Shown here: positions 1 to 11,879 of the stretch, one piece after another
How positions within the stretch are numbered: the first letter of the stretch is position 1
How the letters are laid out: each line of letters opens with the position of its first letter
Source of the DNA: Hirsutella rhossiliensis
Taxonomy: Eukaryota > Ascomycota > Sordariomycetes > Hypocreales > Ophiocordycipitaceae
Reading direction: 5' to 3'
Length of the DNA stretch: 64,000 bases
NCBI RefSeq assembly: GCF_020360975.1
Contig: NW_025408667.1
Span: 2,170,001 to 2,234,000 of the forward strand
Notes under the pieces: generated by a model
Told to the model about the DNA's origin: nothing
What the model saw: only the letters and a program-made list of their open reading frames with translations
Databases searched by the model: none
Translations under genes and position numbers: made by a program

Positions 1-3000
1 TAACACCTTGCAGGCCGTCTTTGTTAACTAATTCCTATGCGGTCCATAGGTGATGCTACATCTTCAGCATATCTCCCTTTCCGCACCCAAGACATCTTCA
101 AGCACGCACTGCAGTGGAGGGTTCTCCTGGGAACTTTGGCGTTAGAGCATGTGCGAGATCGCCTGCCGTGAAGGCAGCAACCGGAGAGACATAAGAGACC
201 ATACCGCTGAATCCTGTCAGCATGCAGCACCCGTTACACTGCTGGTGACCTTTTACTACGTCGCCATTGCAGGATGCATCTCGCACACCCTCCAGTCGAC
301 CACCCTTGGAGAGGGTTAAGGGGGCCAAGGGTCAGCTTACACGCACACGGAGTGCAGTATGACCCGCGGCTGAGTCGAATTGCCTTGGGGGCGGGGATGC
401 TGTCTATAATCCTGGGCCGTGTGAGGAGGCCAAACAGAGCCACAAATCCAAGTTGGGCATTGCGCTTTTGCTGCCTGGGGGCCTTGAGCTTGAGCCGATG
501 TGTCTCGGAACCAGTCCGAGCTGCCACGATTTCGGGCATTTATTTGACATGCGTACCCTCCAAGTCGTTTTACCGAACGAGGGGTTGCCTGGACAGAGCA
601 ACCCGCAAGACTTGACTCTGACTCTGGGAGTACTGATAACTCCACGACGGTGCTGAATTGGCCAAAGTGAAACATCATTGTAGCCTCGGGTGGAGAAAGG
701 AGGGAGCCGAAGAGTGAAGTGCCGAGATGCGGCGGACACAAAAAGGAGTGTTTGCTAGCCACGTGCTCGCGCGCTCGCACACATGGTCATGCCGGGATCA
801 TGAACTGTCAGGATCAGATTTAGGAGGGGGGGGGGTCGCCTTGTGAGACTCTGTCGTCGTCGTCGTCACGCACTGCATCGTTTGCTGCGTGTAATACTGG
901 GCGCCTTTCACCGGTGCCACAGCGGCGGGGCGGCTATTGACTTCTCTCACTGCCCGCAAGCTCAGTAATGGGTGCTTCTCGAGACTTGGCAGTCTTGTCT
1001 GCGGCAGGGCAAAGTGCATTGCACATACGAGGGGTTCCCACGTGCTTGGCCGGCCCTGTCTTGAGCCCGGTAACGCCGTGATAAGACTCATGCGGAGAGA
1101 CATGCATCCCGCATCACGCCGCGCCTACTGCCAAGTTTCTGGCACCGGACGCGACTGATTTCTTGATTTTGCGGCCTCGGCAGAACAAAGCAAACCATCA
1201 ATGCCGTGCAGTCGTCGTGCTCTCTCAAGCTTCGAGGCGTGGCGGGAGACCCGGGCGATTGGCCGGGCCAATCCCCGAGGTTCTTTCTTCGCGGAAAGGC
1301 CCCCGAGGGCGACAGGGAAGGGATAATGCCTGGTGGCCCTTGGCCCGGCGCAGCAAGGATTTAAGTTAGCGCCGGAGCCAAAAGGGGGGGGGTTTGCTTG
1401 CGGCCGTTGGTGTTGGTCATGGGCCATGAGCAAATTGGAAGTGGTTCAACGATGGATGCGAGCAAAGACGGACCGGGCGCCGGAGTGACGCGGATAACAC
1501 ACACAAGCAGCGTAGCCAGCGACTGACGCGTGTCAACGGCAACAGCATGCCCCGTTTTGCTATACACTGCACTTTGCATCCACGGGACGTCAAGACCACG
1601 TCAAGACCCGACATCCTGTCCCAGCTGCTCCTCAAGTCAAATGTGCACGGACGCGTACGGAGCATTTGTGTCGGTCCCGTCATTAATTACCGTGGCATGA
1701 CTGTCTGACCTCCTGGTTCGTCCTCGCAGAGGGACGGGTGCTGAAACATGGCAGACCACGGTTTGCTCTCCAATTCCGGGCTCCGATGCTTCCGCGCCCA
1801 CCGCCGCCTTGCCGCTGCCCTCTCGTGACATCAACACGACGCAGGCCTCGGTGATGGGCCGTTGACAGCTGTGCATGAGGGGGTGCTCTAATGGTCGGAC
1901 GAATGAAAGGGCAATCAAGGCCGCGGAGCAGCCGTGGCCAATGCTGGTCTTTCATTCAGTGAACCCCCCTCGCCGGCGCTGCCATGAGCCCGGGACCCCG
2001 AAACCGGTGTCGATTTGCTGCATCCGCGGGTCGAGATGGCGTATGTGTAGTACACTTGCATGAGCAAACGGGACCCTGCCGTGGCCGTGTTTTGCATCAT
2101 GTATAATTAGTACTCGGTACAGCATGCACCTTGGCCAAGTTCCCACGCTGAGACTTGCTGGTGAGACCAGTTCTCGAAGCATTCGAGAAGTCGATGGCAC
2201 GGCCAATCACAGCGCTTCCATTCACAAACGGGCGCAAGCCACATCACACCCTCTGCCATGGGGCCAGTATCATAGAGAACGTCCTGTACAGTACAGTACC
2301 TACCTCGCTTCAAGTCGAATACGTACATCGCTGCAAGTGCTCGGCAAGTACCTCGCAGCGATGCTGGATGGAGTCCCGTCGGATCAGAGAGTGCCAAGTG
2401 AAGAGAGCATTCGACAGCAGAATCTGCTTTCGCCCGTGAGAGATTGGCGCCTGGTCACATACCATCTAGTGCGGCCCGTGGGGAGGCAAAAGCCAAGGCT
2501 ACCGGAATCAGCCACCGAGATCAGGATCAAGGGGGTGGGCAAGTGAAAGTACTGTCCTCGTACTTGTACGAAGGACGAGCTGGGGTGCCAGATCGGTTCT
2601 GCACGAGCCGCAAAGCACTCCAGTGTGATGGAGCGTCGTCTTGTAGCAATAAGTTTTGGGCGCTCGAAACAAATCCCCCCTTTTCAGCCCGTTCTAATGT
2701 CATTTATGAAGTACAGTACGTGATTAGGCGCTCGCTGCTGCGACGCGGGCCTTTGTGCTTCGTCCCGGCGGACCAAAAGGGGGGCGGGACAGGGTATCAG
2801 GGGCACACGAGTCAGGACCCCCGATCCTAGGTCCAGGTTGCGTGCAAGCGGAGGAGCACACTGTGCACGCTTACCTATTAAGTTTCGTTTCCAGCCGACT
2901 TCTCAGCAATTGCTGCGTCGGGCGACGGGGCCGAGGATGCCCGACAGCGGCTCATGATGCCTTGGCGTTCATCGTTTCCTGCTCCTTTTTCTCCCTTTCT

Positions 3001-4979
3001 TTGCTTCTCTCGCGACTCTCGGCAGAATCTCCACCAGAGGGACCGGAGGCCGCGGACAAAAAGACGCGCGGGCGGTGGATGGAGACCGGACCAACAAGAC
3101 CGCCGAGCGCCTGCCAACGGGGGATGTGCGACGGATTGCTCTCTCTTCTAGGCTCTCTTCTAGGCCGTAGTACCTGTGCGTGCAAACTTAGATTCGGCCT
3201 TCTACCGGATGACAGGCGGAGGCTCCCGCGCAGACGGGGCCGAGCGGGAGGAGCACAGGGGGCACACATGTGTACGTATGTACACGGACCAGATTCACAC
3301 ACACACTCACATGTCGAAGCGCCTGGGTGGCACGGAGAGGAACTGACAGAACGCTTCGCCACGTGCGCCTGTATGTATGTACCTGTAACTCCCGGCCGAG
3401 AATCATGACGGGTGACGGCACCCGGGTCGTAGGCGAACCTGATTTGGAGCCTGGATAGCATGACTTGTATTGTCCGGGTGGTCCGTTCACGGGGTCGAGG
3501 GCATGTGGAGCGTCCCATTGATGGAGCAAACTCTCTCCATCCGAGGCTGAGCTCTGAGTGGAAGGGACACGCCCGAGGAATATCTTGTCGCTTCGGCCAT
3601 GGCTTTTGGTCGCGGATGGTACTCCTAGGCTTGAAAGAGTTTGCGGGTTGGACGAACCAGGGATGAGGATTATATCGTTCGATTACATAACTCGGGTATC
3701 AGGTAGAGTAATACGGATGGATGGATAATTAAGACCTACCTTGGGAGTGCTCGCCAAAGAGGTATAACAGAGCAAGTCGCACGCATGGCACCTTAAGGGT
3801 TCAGGGGGGTGCTCTGGGCCACACAGGCAATGCCAGCCAAGTGCCTACCGGTAGTTGAGTGCGAGGAAGAAACTACATCTAAAAAAGAAAGAGAAGCCCG
3901 ACAGTAGCACTACCTAGGTAGCCAGGCCGACAGCCCACGTAGTTTAGTAGGTGGTAACTTAGACTGTCCTGTATATTTGGAGAGGCGCTGGTTGACTAGA
4001 CATTAGTATTCAGTGGACGGCGATGCTTGCTGTTAGTGCATGTACAGTGCAGTGCATGCGTCAGTAAGTACGGAGCATGTGCATTGCAGCTGCAGTTGCA
4101 GCGCGCTGTCGCGTGTGCATGTCCATGTTCGTACCGTACAACCGTACATGCAGCGCTGCGTACTCCAAGGTACCTGCCAGGACCTAGGTACTCAGCTAGC
4201 GGCAATCCGAAACATGGTCGCCGGCCCACGACCTACCTAATCGGTACAGCCTGGCCAAACAGGCTTCGCCTCCCCTCTTTCCCCACTTCCCACCCGCTCG
4301 CTACAGAGTACTTTCAACGCCTTTTTGGTGATGCCATGGCAGATGGCAGCGGCAAAGAGGACGTGATCAAGGGACCCTCCCCATTAACCACCACCGCCGC
4401 GTTCCCTGCCGTAGGCGGAGCCTCTCGGGTCCCCGACGAGGGGTGACCCGATTTCTTGTCTCTTTTTTTGCACCCTTTCCCCTCTCTTTTTTTCGTCTTT
4501 TTTTCCCGCTTCTCCCCCCCCCCCCTTAGTCCGTGTCCTTTTTGCTCATACATACATACATCCACACCACCCAAGCCAAGGCCGCCATCGACGAGAGCTG
4601 CGGCGGTTTGCTTCCTTCGTCGACCGATATACGACCAATATACCCTGGCACGCCCCCCCGCCCTCCTCCCAACGACAGGCGCCGAACGCCGACGGACGAA
4701 ACAGAAGCGTTTGCTTACGTCGAAGCCAATTCTCACCCCTCCCCAAGTGCCTCGGCCGCCGTCCTCCGTCTTCTTTCTCTCTCCTTCCATCGCCTCGTCT
4801 CTCCCATCTATCCGCCGTTTCTGTGACCTCGACGGCCGCGTGTCCGTTTCCGTCCGACCAGCGCTTGTTCCCAACACAAGTTGGTTGCTTGGTGTGTCGC
4901 CGCACGGCCCCAGGCCTCGCCCTTCTCCCTCGTCCCGACCCGAGCCGCCCAGCACCCGCGCGCCGCTTGCATCCTCAAC
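1..4979. other. Intergenic region, no gene recognised
   Basis: No open frame here resembles a known family, and open frames on both strands are short, overlapping and of low complexity. The stretch has many short palindromic or tandem motifs (GTACATAC-like, ACAGTAC, CCTAGGTA near 3913 and 4184) and G-runs. From about 4440 to the G-alpha start the plus strand is strongly pyrimidine-rich (C and T runs), as in promoters and leaders of expressed filamentous-fungal genes, so that part is probably the G-alpha promoter and 5' UTR. Confidence 0.6.
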
Positions 4980-6536
4980 ATGTGCTTTGGCATTCGCAGC
5001 AGCAAGGACAATGGCGACACCGCCCGCTCCCGCGACATTGATCGCATCCTGCGCCAGGACGAGAAGCGCATGGCCAGGGAGGTCAAGTTGCTACTGCTAG
5101 GTATGCAGCCAACAAGCCCCTCCCCGAATGCGAGCTGCACAAGCCGCTGAAGAAAGCGGCCATCCTTGCTCTCCCCTTTTTCCTTTTTTTTTCTTTTCCC
5201 CGCCGCCGCCCACACGGCTCAGGGCGTGCAAAGAGTACGAGGGCCGGGGCAGCTGCTGCGTCACCGTCGCCTTGTTTAGGCTCTACCGTCCGTGTACCAT
5301 CTGGCCCACCCGCTCACATGTTGTGTAACAGGAGCCGGTGAATCAGGCAAATCGACAATCCTTAAGCAGATGAAGCTCATTTACGCGCAAGGCTTCAACG
5401 ACCATGAGAGGCTCGAGTGGAAGCTTGTCATCTTCAGCAACATCGTCCAGTCCTTTCGCACCATATCAGGGGCCATGACCGAAATGGGCTACGAGTTTGA
5501 CAACTCGGACAACGAGGTTAGTTCTTTTCCCGTCTCGGAGCGTGTCATTCCGTCGTTAGCGGAAGCTTCATACAATGCCTCGCCAACTTTAAATTGACTG
5601 GGGCCCGGTGAGACATCGAGACTGACTCGCTTGGCACAGAAATACATGGCCCACATCCTCGTGGAGCGCGAGGTCGGCCTACAAGAGAGCCTGCCACGGG
5701 ATTATGTCGAGCCTATCAAGGCGCTCTGGCAGGACGGCGGCGTCAAGGCGGCCATTGCCAAAGGAAACGAGTACGCGCTGCACGACAACCTGGCATAGTA
5801 TGTCCAACCCTAGCCGATATGGAATCCCCTCGCCATGGCGGCTGACTCGAGGCCTTGCAGCTTCCTCGACGATATAGACCGCATATGGGCCGATGGCTTT
5901 GTCCCCAGCAACCAGGACCTTCTCCGCTCCCGCTTGCGGACGACGGGCATTACCGAAACTATATTCGACCTGGGCCAGCTCACCTATCGCATGTTTGACG
6001 TCGGCGGCCAGCGATCGGAGCGCAAGAAGTGGATCCATTGCTTCGAGAACGTCAACTGCCTCCTCTTCCTCGTGGCCATCAGCGGCTACGACCAGTGCCT
6101 GGTGGAAGACAAGGATGGGGTAAGGCCGTCCCTCTTGTCTCCCTCCCGTCTAAACCTATTCGAGAAAGCTGACTAGGCACCTCTATTATAGAACCAAATG
6201 AACGAGGCTCTTATGCTATGGGAGTCAATTGCCAACTCTCACTGGTTCGCGAAATCGGCCATGATTCTCTTCCTCAACAAGATGGATCTGTTTAAGGAGA
6301 AGCTCTCCCACAGTCCCATCGGCCAGCATGGCTTCACCGACTACCACGGGCCGGAAGACGACTGGAAGGCAGCGAGCAAGTACTTCCTCGACAAGTTCCG
6401 CGCCCTCAGCCGGAACCAGGAAAAGGAGATTTACGGCCACTTCACCAACGCTACAGATACCAACTTGCTCAAGATCACCATGGGCTCCGTGCAGGACATG
6501 ATAATTCAGCGCAACCTCAAGCAGCTCATTCTGTGA
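4980..6536 (+). CDS. Heterotrimeric G-protein alpha subunit, fungal group II (GNA-2/GPA2-like)
   Basis: Five exons: 4980-5100, 5332-5516, 5640-5797, 5861-6119 and 6192-6536. All junctions are GT..AG and in phase, giving 355 aa, the usual length for G-alpha. Seen motifs: P-loop GAGESGKS (residues 41-48), switch I with Arg179 and Thr182 (RLRTTGI), switch II DVGGQ (201-205, catalytic Gln205), guanine-specificity NKMD (270-273) and the TNATDT loop. The protein starts MCFG and ends LKQLIL. It therefore lacks Gly2 for myristoylation but has Cys2, a likely palmitoylation site, and it lacks the pertussis-toxin Cys four residues from the end. These traits, and the KDGNQ segment, fit fungal group II rather than group I (GNA-1) or III (GNA-3). 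The family binds and hydrolyses GTP and relays receptor signals at the plasma membrane; the group II role is usually minor or redundant with the others. ATG 4980 is chosen because MCFG is the conserved group II N-terminus. Confidence 0.95.
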
Positions 6537-8048
6537 GCCACTAAGCGTTGGGACAATGGCTGCGCACCTTGGCCTCATCACACATGGGATGGTCATAATT
6601 CTCGCCTCATTTCACCGTCATCGCCGAGGCGACGAATATGCGTGTCCGGCCTTGGGCTACGCGCTCTCCGCCGTCCTCGGCCCGCGCCCACGCCGGGATG
6701 ACCGGCCGGAATGCATGCGAGACGGCGCGATGGACCGGACAAGTTTGTACGATTACGTGGGATCCACGGCCGGTAATCCGATTCACTCCTCATATTTTTT
6801 TTCTGCCATATATCCCTCTTTACTTTCTTGTCACACCATTGAAGCATGTAATGCAAATGCATCGGAGATCATAGCCCTGCAGTCGAGCTTGCCGAGCCAA
6901 GGATGATGACTCGAAGGGGAGATGGGCTCATTGGGCGCCGAGCAGATGCCCCTGTTGCGTCAAGGTTACACGAGGAGCGACTGGCAGGTGCCTGGGCTGG
7001 ACGCCGCAATCGAGTCGATGGGCTGGCTGAAAGAGGTGGAGAAGCCGATGGGCTACTGATTTGACGAATGATACCCAGGCCTACGAGCTGACAAGGGCCT
7101 GTCTAATTTATGTCGTTGGCAGGGGATTGGAAAGGGTCGGGAGCTGACGCCACAGGTGGACGAGCATAGCGTGGGGAAATAAAGGAATATTGAAGACGCA
7201 GTGTCAAGCGATTGCGGTGAGGGGATTGCGCAACTTGAGCCAGCCACGCCCACAGTGATGGAACATGGCTGGGAGACTTGGTCACTGCTTGGCTGCCTGT
7301 CAGGGAGCCCGGACGAGCTGACGAGGGCGCCTGGACTCGGAAGAGTTTTTGCGGGAAACGCAGCGCCCTTGATTTCGCATGGCTGAGATTTCTTCAGGAC
7401 ATTCCGATAAATTGATCAAGGGATCTGACCTTGTCTGCGTGCACGAGCAGATTCTCCCAGGCCAGTCCGCTGACTGCCAAGAGGCGGAGGGAAAAGGCCG
7501 AGTCTTTCTGCACAATTCTCGGGGCATCAGATGCGTGCAATGCTCCCCGAGTTGTCGCCACGTTTACATATGTCTGCTACAGATGAGAAAGAGGGAGGTT
7601 GATGGTGGTGGAGAGACATGCATTCCTCCCCGCAGGCGACTCCACTTCCCCAGACGGGAGTTTATGCCACTCCGGCCAAGCATCTTTTTCTGCTTTTTCG
7701 ACCCCTCGCTTCCTTTCGCGCACCGCCAACGGCTGCCGACGCCAAACAGCCGTACACGGAGAGAGAAGCGGCAGCCGGGAGGGGCGGGGGCCTGCGGTCT
7801 GCTGCCGCGCCTGCAGCCAAGGCTGGATAGACAAATGCGCCGCTTGCCGCTCCCTCGGCACGTCGATGACCATCTGATCTGCGAGGGGCAAGGGCGGGGG
7901 AGGGAGAGAGAGACTGCGAGGAACGCGAGACGGGCTGCTCGACTATGAATACCCAGCTCGCCTGTCCATCCATCTCTGCCTACCGTCTCCCCGGCCGCAT
8001 CCACTGGCGACGCCTGTCTCTCCCGTCCCTCCGCTTCGCCCGTCCACC
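6537..8048. other. Intergenic region between G-alpha and beta-glucosidase
   Basis: About 1.5 kb with no recognisable coding sequence. It holds the 3' UTR of the G-alpha gene on the left and the promoter of the beta-glucosidase gene on the right. No clear operator or repeat was identified. Confidence 0.6.
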
Positions 8049-10900
8049 ATGCTTTCGCCGTCGCGAGCTCTGCTGTCGGGCCTCGCCGGCCTGGCCGTCT
8101 TGAAGCATGCCACGGTCCTAGCGGCGGCCAGCAGCAACCAGAACAGAGACGGCTTCATCACGGACGACGCCTACTTCTACGGCCAGTCGCCCCCCATCTA
8201 TCCCTCGCGTGAGTCGCCTGGAGCTCCTCCCACCCCGTCCTCGCGCCGGCTTCTGACCCCCATGGCTCTCGCCCGCAGCTCCGATGACGGGCGGTGACTG
8301 GGCGCATGCCCACAACATGGCCGTGGACCTAGTTAGCAAGATGACGCTCAAGGAGAAGGTATGGGTTGCAACCCTTTCTCTCTCTCCTCGTTTGCTGATT
8401 GACTCGGCCACACGCAGGTCGGTCTCACGGGCGGCGTCGATCTCGGCACCGGATGCTCGGGCTCCATCGCCCCCATTGAGCGCCTCGGTTTCCCGGGCAT
8501 GTGTCTCAGCGACGCCGGCAACGGCCTTCGTGGCACCGACCTGGTTAATGCCTATCCCAGCGGCATCCACGTCGGCGCTAGGTGAGGAGGCCCTTTTGTT
8601 CCTTTGTTTGACCGCCTGCTAAATGCCGTCGCCCCAAGCTGGAACAAGCACCTCGCCCGCCGACGCGGCGCCGCCATGGCGGCCGAGTTTCGCCGCAAAG
8701 GCGTCAACGTGCTTCTCGGTCCCGTCGTCAGCCCGGCCTGGCGTGTCGTTCGTGGCGGCAGGAATTGGGAGGGCTTCTCCGTCGACCCGTATCTCTCGGG
8801 CTTGCTCGTTTCCGAGAGCGTCCGAGGCATCCAGGCCCAAGGCGTCCAGGCCTCCGTCAAGGTTTGGCATCTCCCCGAACCCGGCTTAGGCGGATCACTT
8901 ACTGGCCGTCTTGCCAGCATTTTATCGCCAATGAACAAGAGACCTACCGGACTCCCTCGGCCTCGGGTGCAGATGAGGCCATATCCTCCAACATTGACGA
9001 CAAGACAATGCATGAGATGTACCTCTGGTAAGTCGCGCCCGCACAGCAGCGAGCCCCCCTTCGTCTACTGACCCATCGCCCCCGTCCAGGCCGTTTCAAG
9101 ACGCCGTCAAAGCCGGAGCCGGCAACATCATGTGCTCATACCAGCGCATCAACAACTCCTACGGTTGCGCCAACAGTAAGACTCTCAACGGGCTACTCAA
9201 GACCGAGCTCGGCTTTCAGGTACGTCCCTCTGAAGCAGCTAGGAGGCGCGCTCCTCGCCTACGTGCTAACCTTGCTCCACAGGGATTCGTTGTGACGGAC
9301 TGGGGCGCGCAGCATGCGGGCGTTGCGACCGCCCTGGCTGGGCTGGACATGGCCATGCCCAGCGGCGACCAGTTCTGGGGCCATAACCTGATCAAGGCTG
9401 TCAAGAATGGCACTGTGCCGGAATCTCGCGTCGATGACATGGTGACCCGGTAGGTCCCCTGCTGTCCTTTGGCTTGTATTTCCTGCTCGTTTGAAAGACA
9501 ATGTTGACGCCCGGCCCCTTAGAATCATGACTACGTGGTATCAGTTCAAGCAGGATACCATCTTCACCAAGCCGGGCTTTGGCATGCCCAAAGACCTGAC
9601 GAAACCGCACGAGGCCGTCGAAGGCCGCGCCGCCAGCGCCTTGCCCGTGCTTCTCGTGGGGGCAATCGAAGGGCACGTTCTCGTCAAGAACACCAAGAAG
9701 ACGCTTCCTCTCAAAAGACCTCGCATGCTGTCACTCTTTGGGTACTCGGCCAAGTCTCCCGACGCCTATGCACCTGGATCAGGCCTGCTCGCGTCCGCAT
9801 CCTGGGCATCTGGTGCCGAGTCGATTGACGTGTTCGAGCTTGGCCAGACCCTCATCAACTCCAGGCCCAGCCCAGACTACTCGACTATTGGCAAAAAGGG
9901 CACTCTCTATGGCGGCTGCGGCTCTGGGGCCACGACACCAGCCGTCTTCACGTCCCCTTTTGAGTCTCTCAAGGTCAAGGCAGCCCACAAGGACACGGCC
10001 ATTTATTACGACTTCGAATCGGCCGAGCCGGCCGTCGATCCGCTCTCGGACGCGTGTATCGTGTTTGGCAACGCCTGGGCATGCGAGGGCTACGACCGTC
10101 CAGCCATCCACGACGAATACACGGATAATCTGATCAGGACAGTGGCGAACCAATGCGCCAAGACCATTGTCGTCTTCCACAACGCCGGCCCTCGCCTCGT
10201 GGACTCGTTTGTCGACCACCCCAACGTCACGGCCATCATCTTTGCGCACCTCCCTGGCCGTGACAGCGGCGAAGCCTTCGTCTCGTTGCTCTACGGCGAC
10301 TCGAATCCTTCGGGCAAGCTTTCGTACACGGTGGCCAAGAATGACACCGACTACGGCCACTTGCTGAACCCGGATCTACCACACGGCAAGTACAAAAAGT
10401 TTCCTCAGTCCGACTTCTCCGAGGGCACCTATCTCGACTACAAGTATTTTGACAAGCACGGCATCGAGCCCCGTTACGAGTTCGGCTTCGGACTCAGCTA
10501 CACGACCTTTGCCTTCTCCGACCTGGCCATACGATTCCCCGGGGTGGCCAACCGAGGCCCGCACCCCGTCGGCGCCGTTGCCGCCGGCGGTCCGACTGAC
10601 CTGTGGGACGTCATGGCCGTGGTCAGCGTCTCTGTCGAGAACACGGGCGCCAGGGCCGGCGCGGAGGTGGCGCAGCTGTACGTGGGCATACCCGGCGAGC
10701 CGGCGAGGCAGCTGCGCGGGTTCGAGAAGACGTACTTGAAGTCTGGCGAGCGGCAAGTCGTGTCGTTTGAGCTGACGAGGCGGGACTTGAGTGTCTGGGA
10801 CACGACGGCGCAGAAGTGGAGGCTACAGAAGGGCACGCACCGCATCCATGTCGGCAATAGCAGCCGCAACCTGCCGCTCACGACCACGCTCAGCATCTGA
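8049..10900 (+). CDS. Secreted GH3 beta-glucosidase with C-terminal fibronectin III-like domain
   Basis: Eight exons: 8049-8208, 8279-8358, 8418-8581, 8639-8861, 8918-9027, 9090-9219, 9283-9449 and 9523-10900, all phase-consistent, encoding about 803 aa. An N-terminal hydrophobic stretch (roughly residues 5-27) is a signal peptide. The GH3 N-terminal domain shows GFPGMCLSD, the KHFIANEQE loop and VVTDWGAQH, in which Asp295 is the expected catalytic nucleophile (GH3 SDW motif with Thr for Ser). The GH3 C-terminal domain follows, and the last ~130 residues form an FnIII-like domain ([23 protein letters not shown]). The family releases terminal beta-D-glucose from cellobiose and other beta-glucosides outside the cell. 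Length and domain order are typical of fungal family 3 enzymes. Which of the several paralogous clades it belongs to, and its true substrate, cannot be told by eye. The start is fixed by the signal peptide and a good ATG context (CACCATG). Confidence 0.93.
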
Positions 10901-11854
10901 GGACGGTGCAGCGGCGAAGCATGTACAAATCTGCGAGACGAGTCATGATGGACGGAGATGCTTGACGATGACATGGGTAGCGCGTACATTGCGTGGGCCA
11001 CTGGTCATGGAGAAATGGGGTCCATTGACCGCGAATATTGATAATAAGTGCCTAGACCACTCGATCTTTTGAGGAGAAAGAGTGTTTTCGTCATCAGCAT
11101 TTCTTCTCCTCTCTTTTTATCCTCCTATATGCGCCTATTCTCTCGGCGATGGTTGGCAACGGGCCACCATCTCGTTTGTGGATGCCTCGAGCTACCCTAT
11201 AGCCCGTAAGATTGTTCTTACGCACTTGACGTATAACTCGTACGTACAAATAAGGTCACAGACCACGTTTGACACCCCCTCCCTGGTCCCCTACGATCCA
11301 ATCGAGATTGGCGATGTGCCGTCGCCGCCGCGCGTAGTAACCGGGATGGCGCGCGGCCGCCGCAGCGACTTTCTTTTCGCCCCCCCCCTCACCTTGTCCT
11401 TGCTCCCCGAGCAGGGATTACGGAGCATAATCAGGGAATGGGCAAAGAGCATGCATGGCTTGGCTGGTTGGTTCTTGTTTCAAAAAAACGTGCCGTCGTT
11501 GTGTCTCGCCGGTTGGTCTGGAATAGGAGCGCAACGTGTGCAGGCTTTGACAGCCAACGACGACAACGGTCTAGCTAGGAAAGGCCGTGCTTTTCTTCCA
11601 GGGAGCTTTCCATGGATGGATGGAAGAGAAAAAGAGCAGCAATTACGCATGTCTCGGATGGGTAGGCGGCCGGGGAACTTGGACTGTGCTTTTCCGTGCA
11701 GGCGGGCCCCTTTCCCCGCCCCATGCCCCCTTGTACTGCTCAGTAGCTGCTGCTTTTCCCCGGTGATTTCCAGATGGAGATGTGACCGAGCAGGGACCCC
11801 AGATACGTTTGGGGCTGACAATGCTGGTGTTGGGTGACATAGCAGGAGCAAAAA

Positions 11855-11879
11855 GGAGAAGGAGGAGGAGGAGGAGGGA
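11855..11879. repeat. GGA/GAG trinucleotide microsatellite
   Basis: An imperfect run of GGA units inside the intergenic region. It is purine-rich on the plus strand. Confidence 0.7.

Noticed and set aside
11082..11837. 251-codon open frame after the beta-glucosidase gene
   Set aside because: No domain, composition drifts along its length, no promoter or splice support, and it is overlapped by equally long frames on the other strand.
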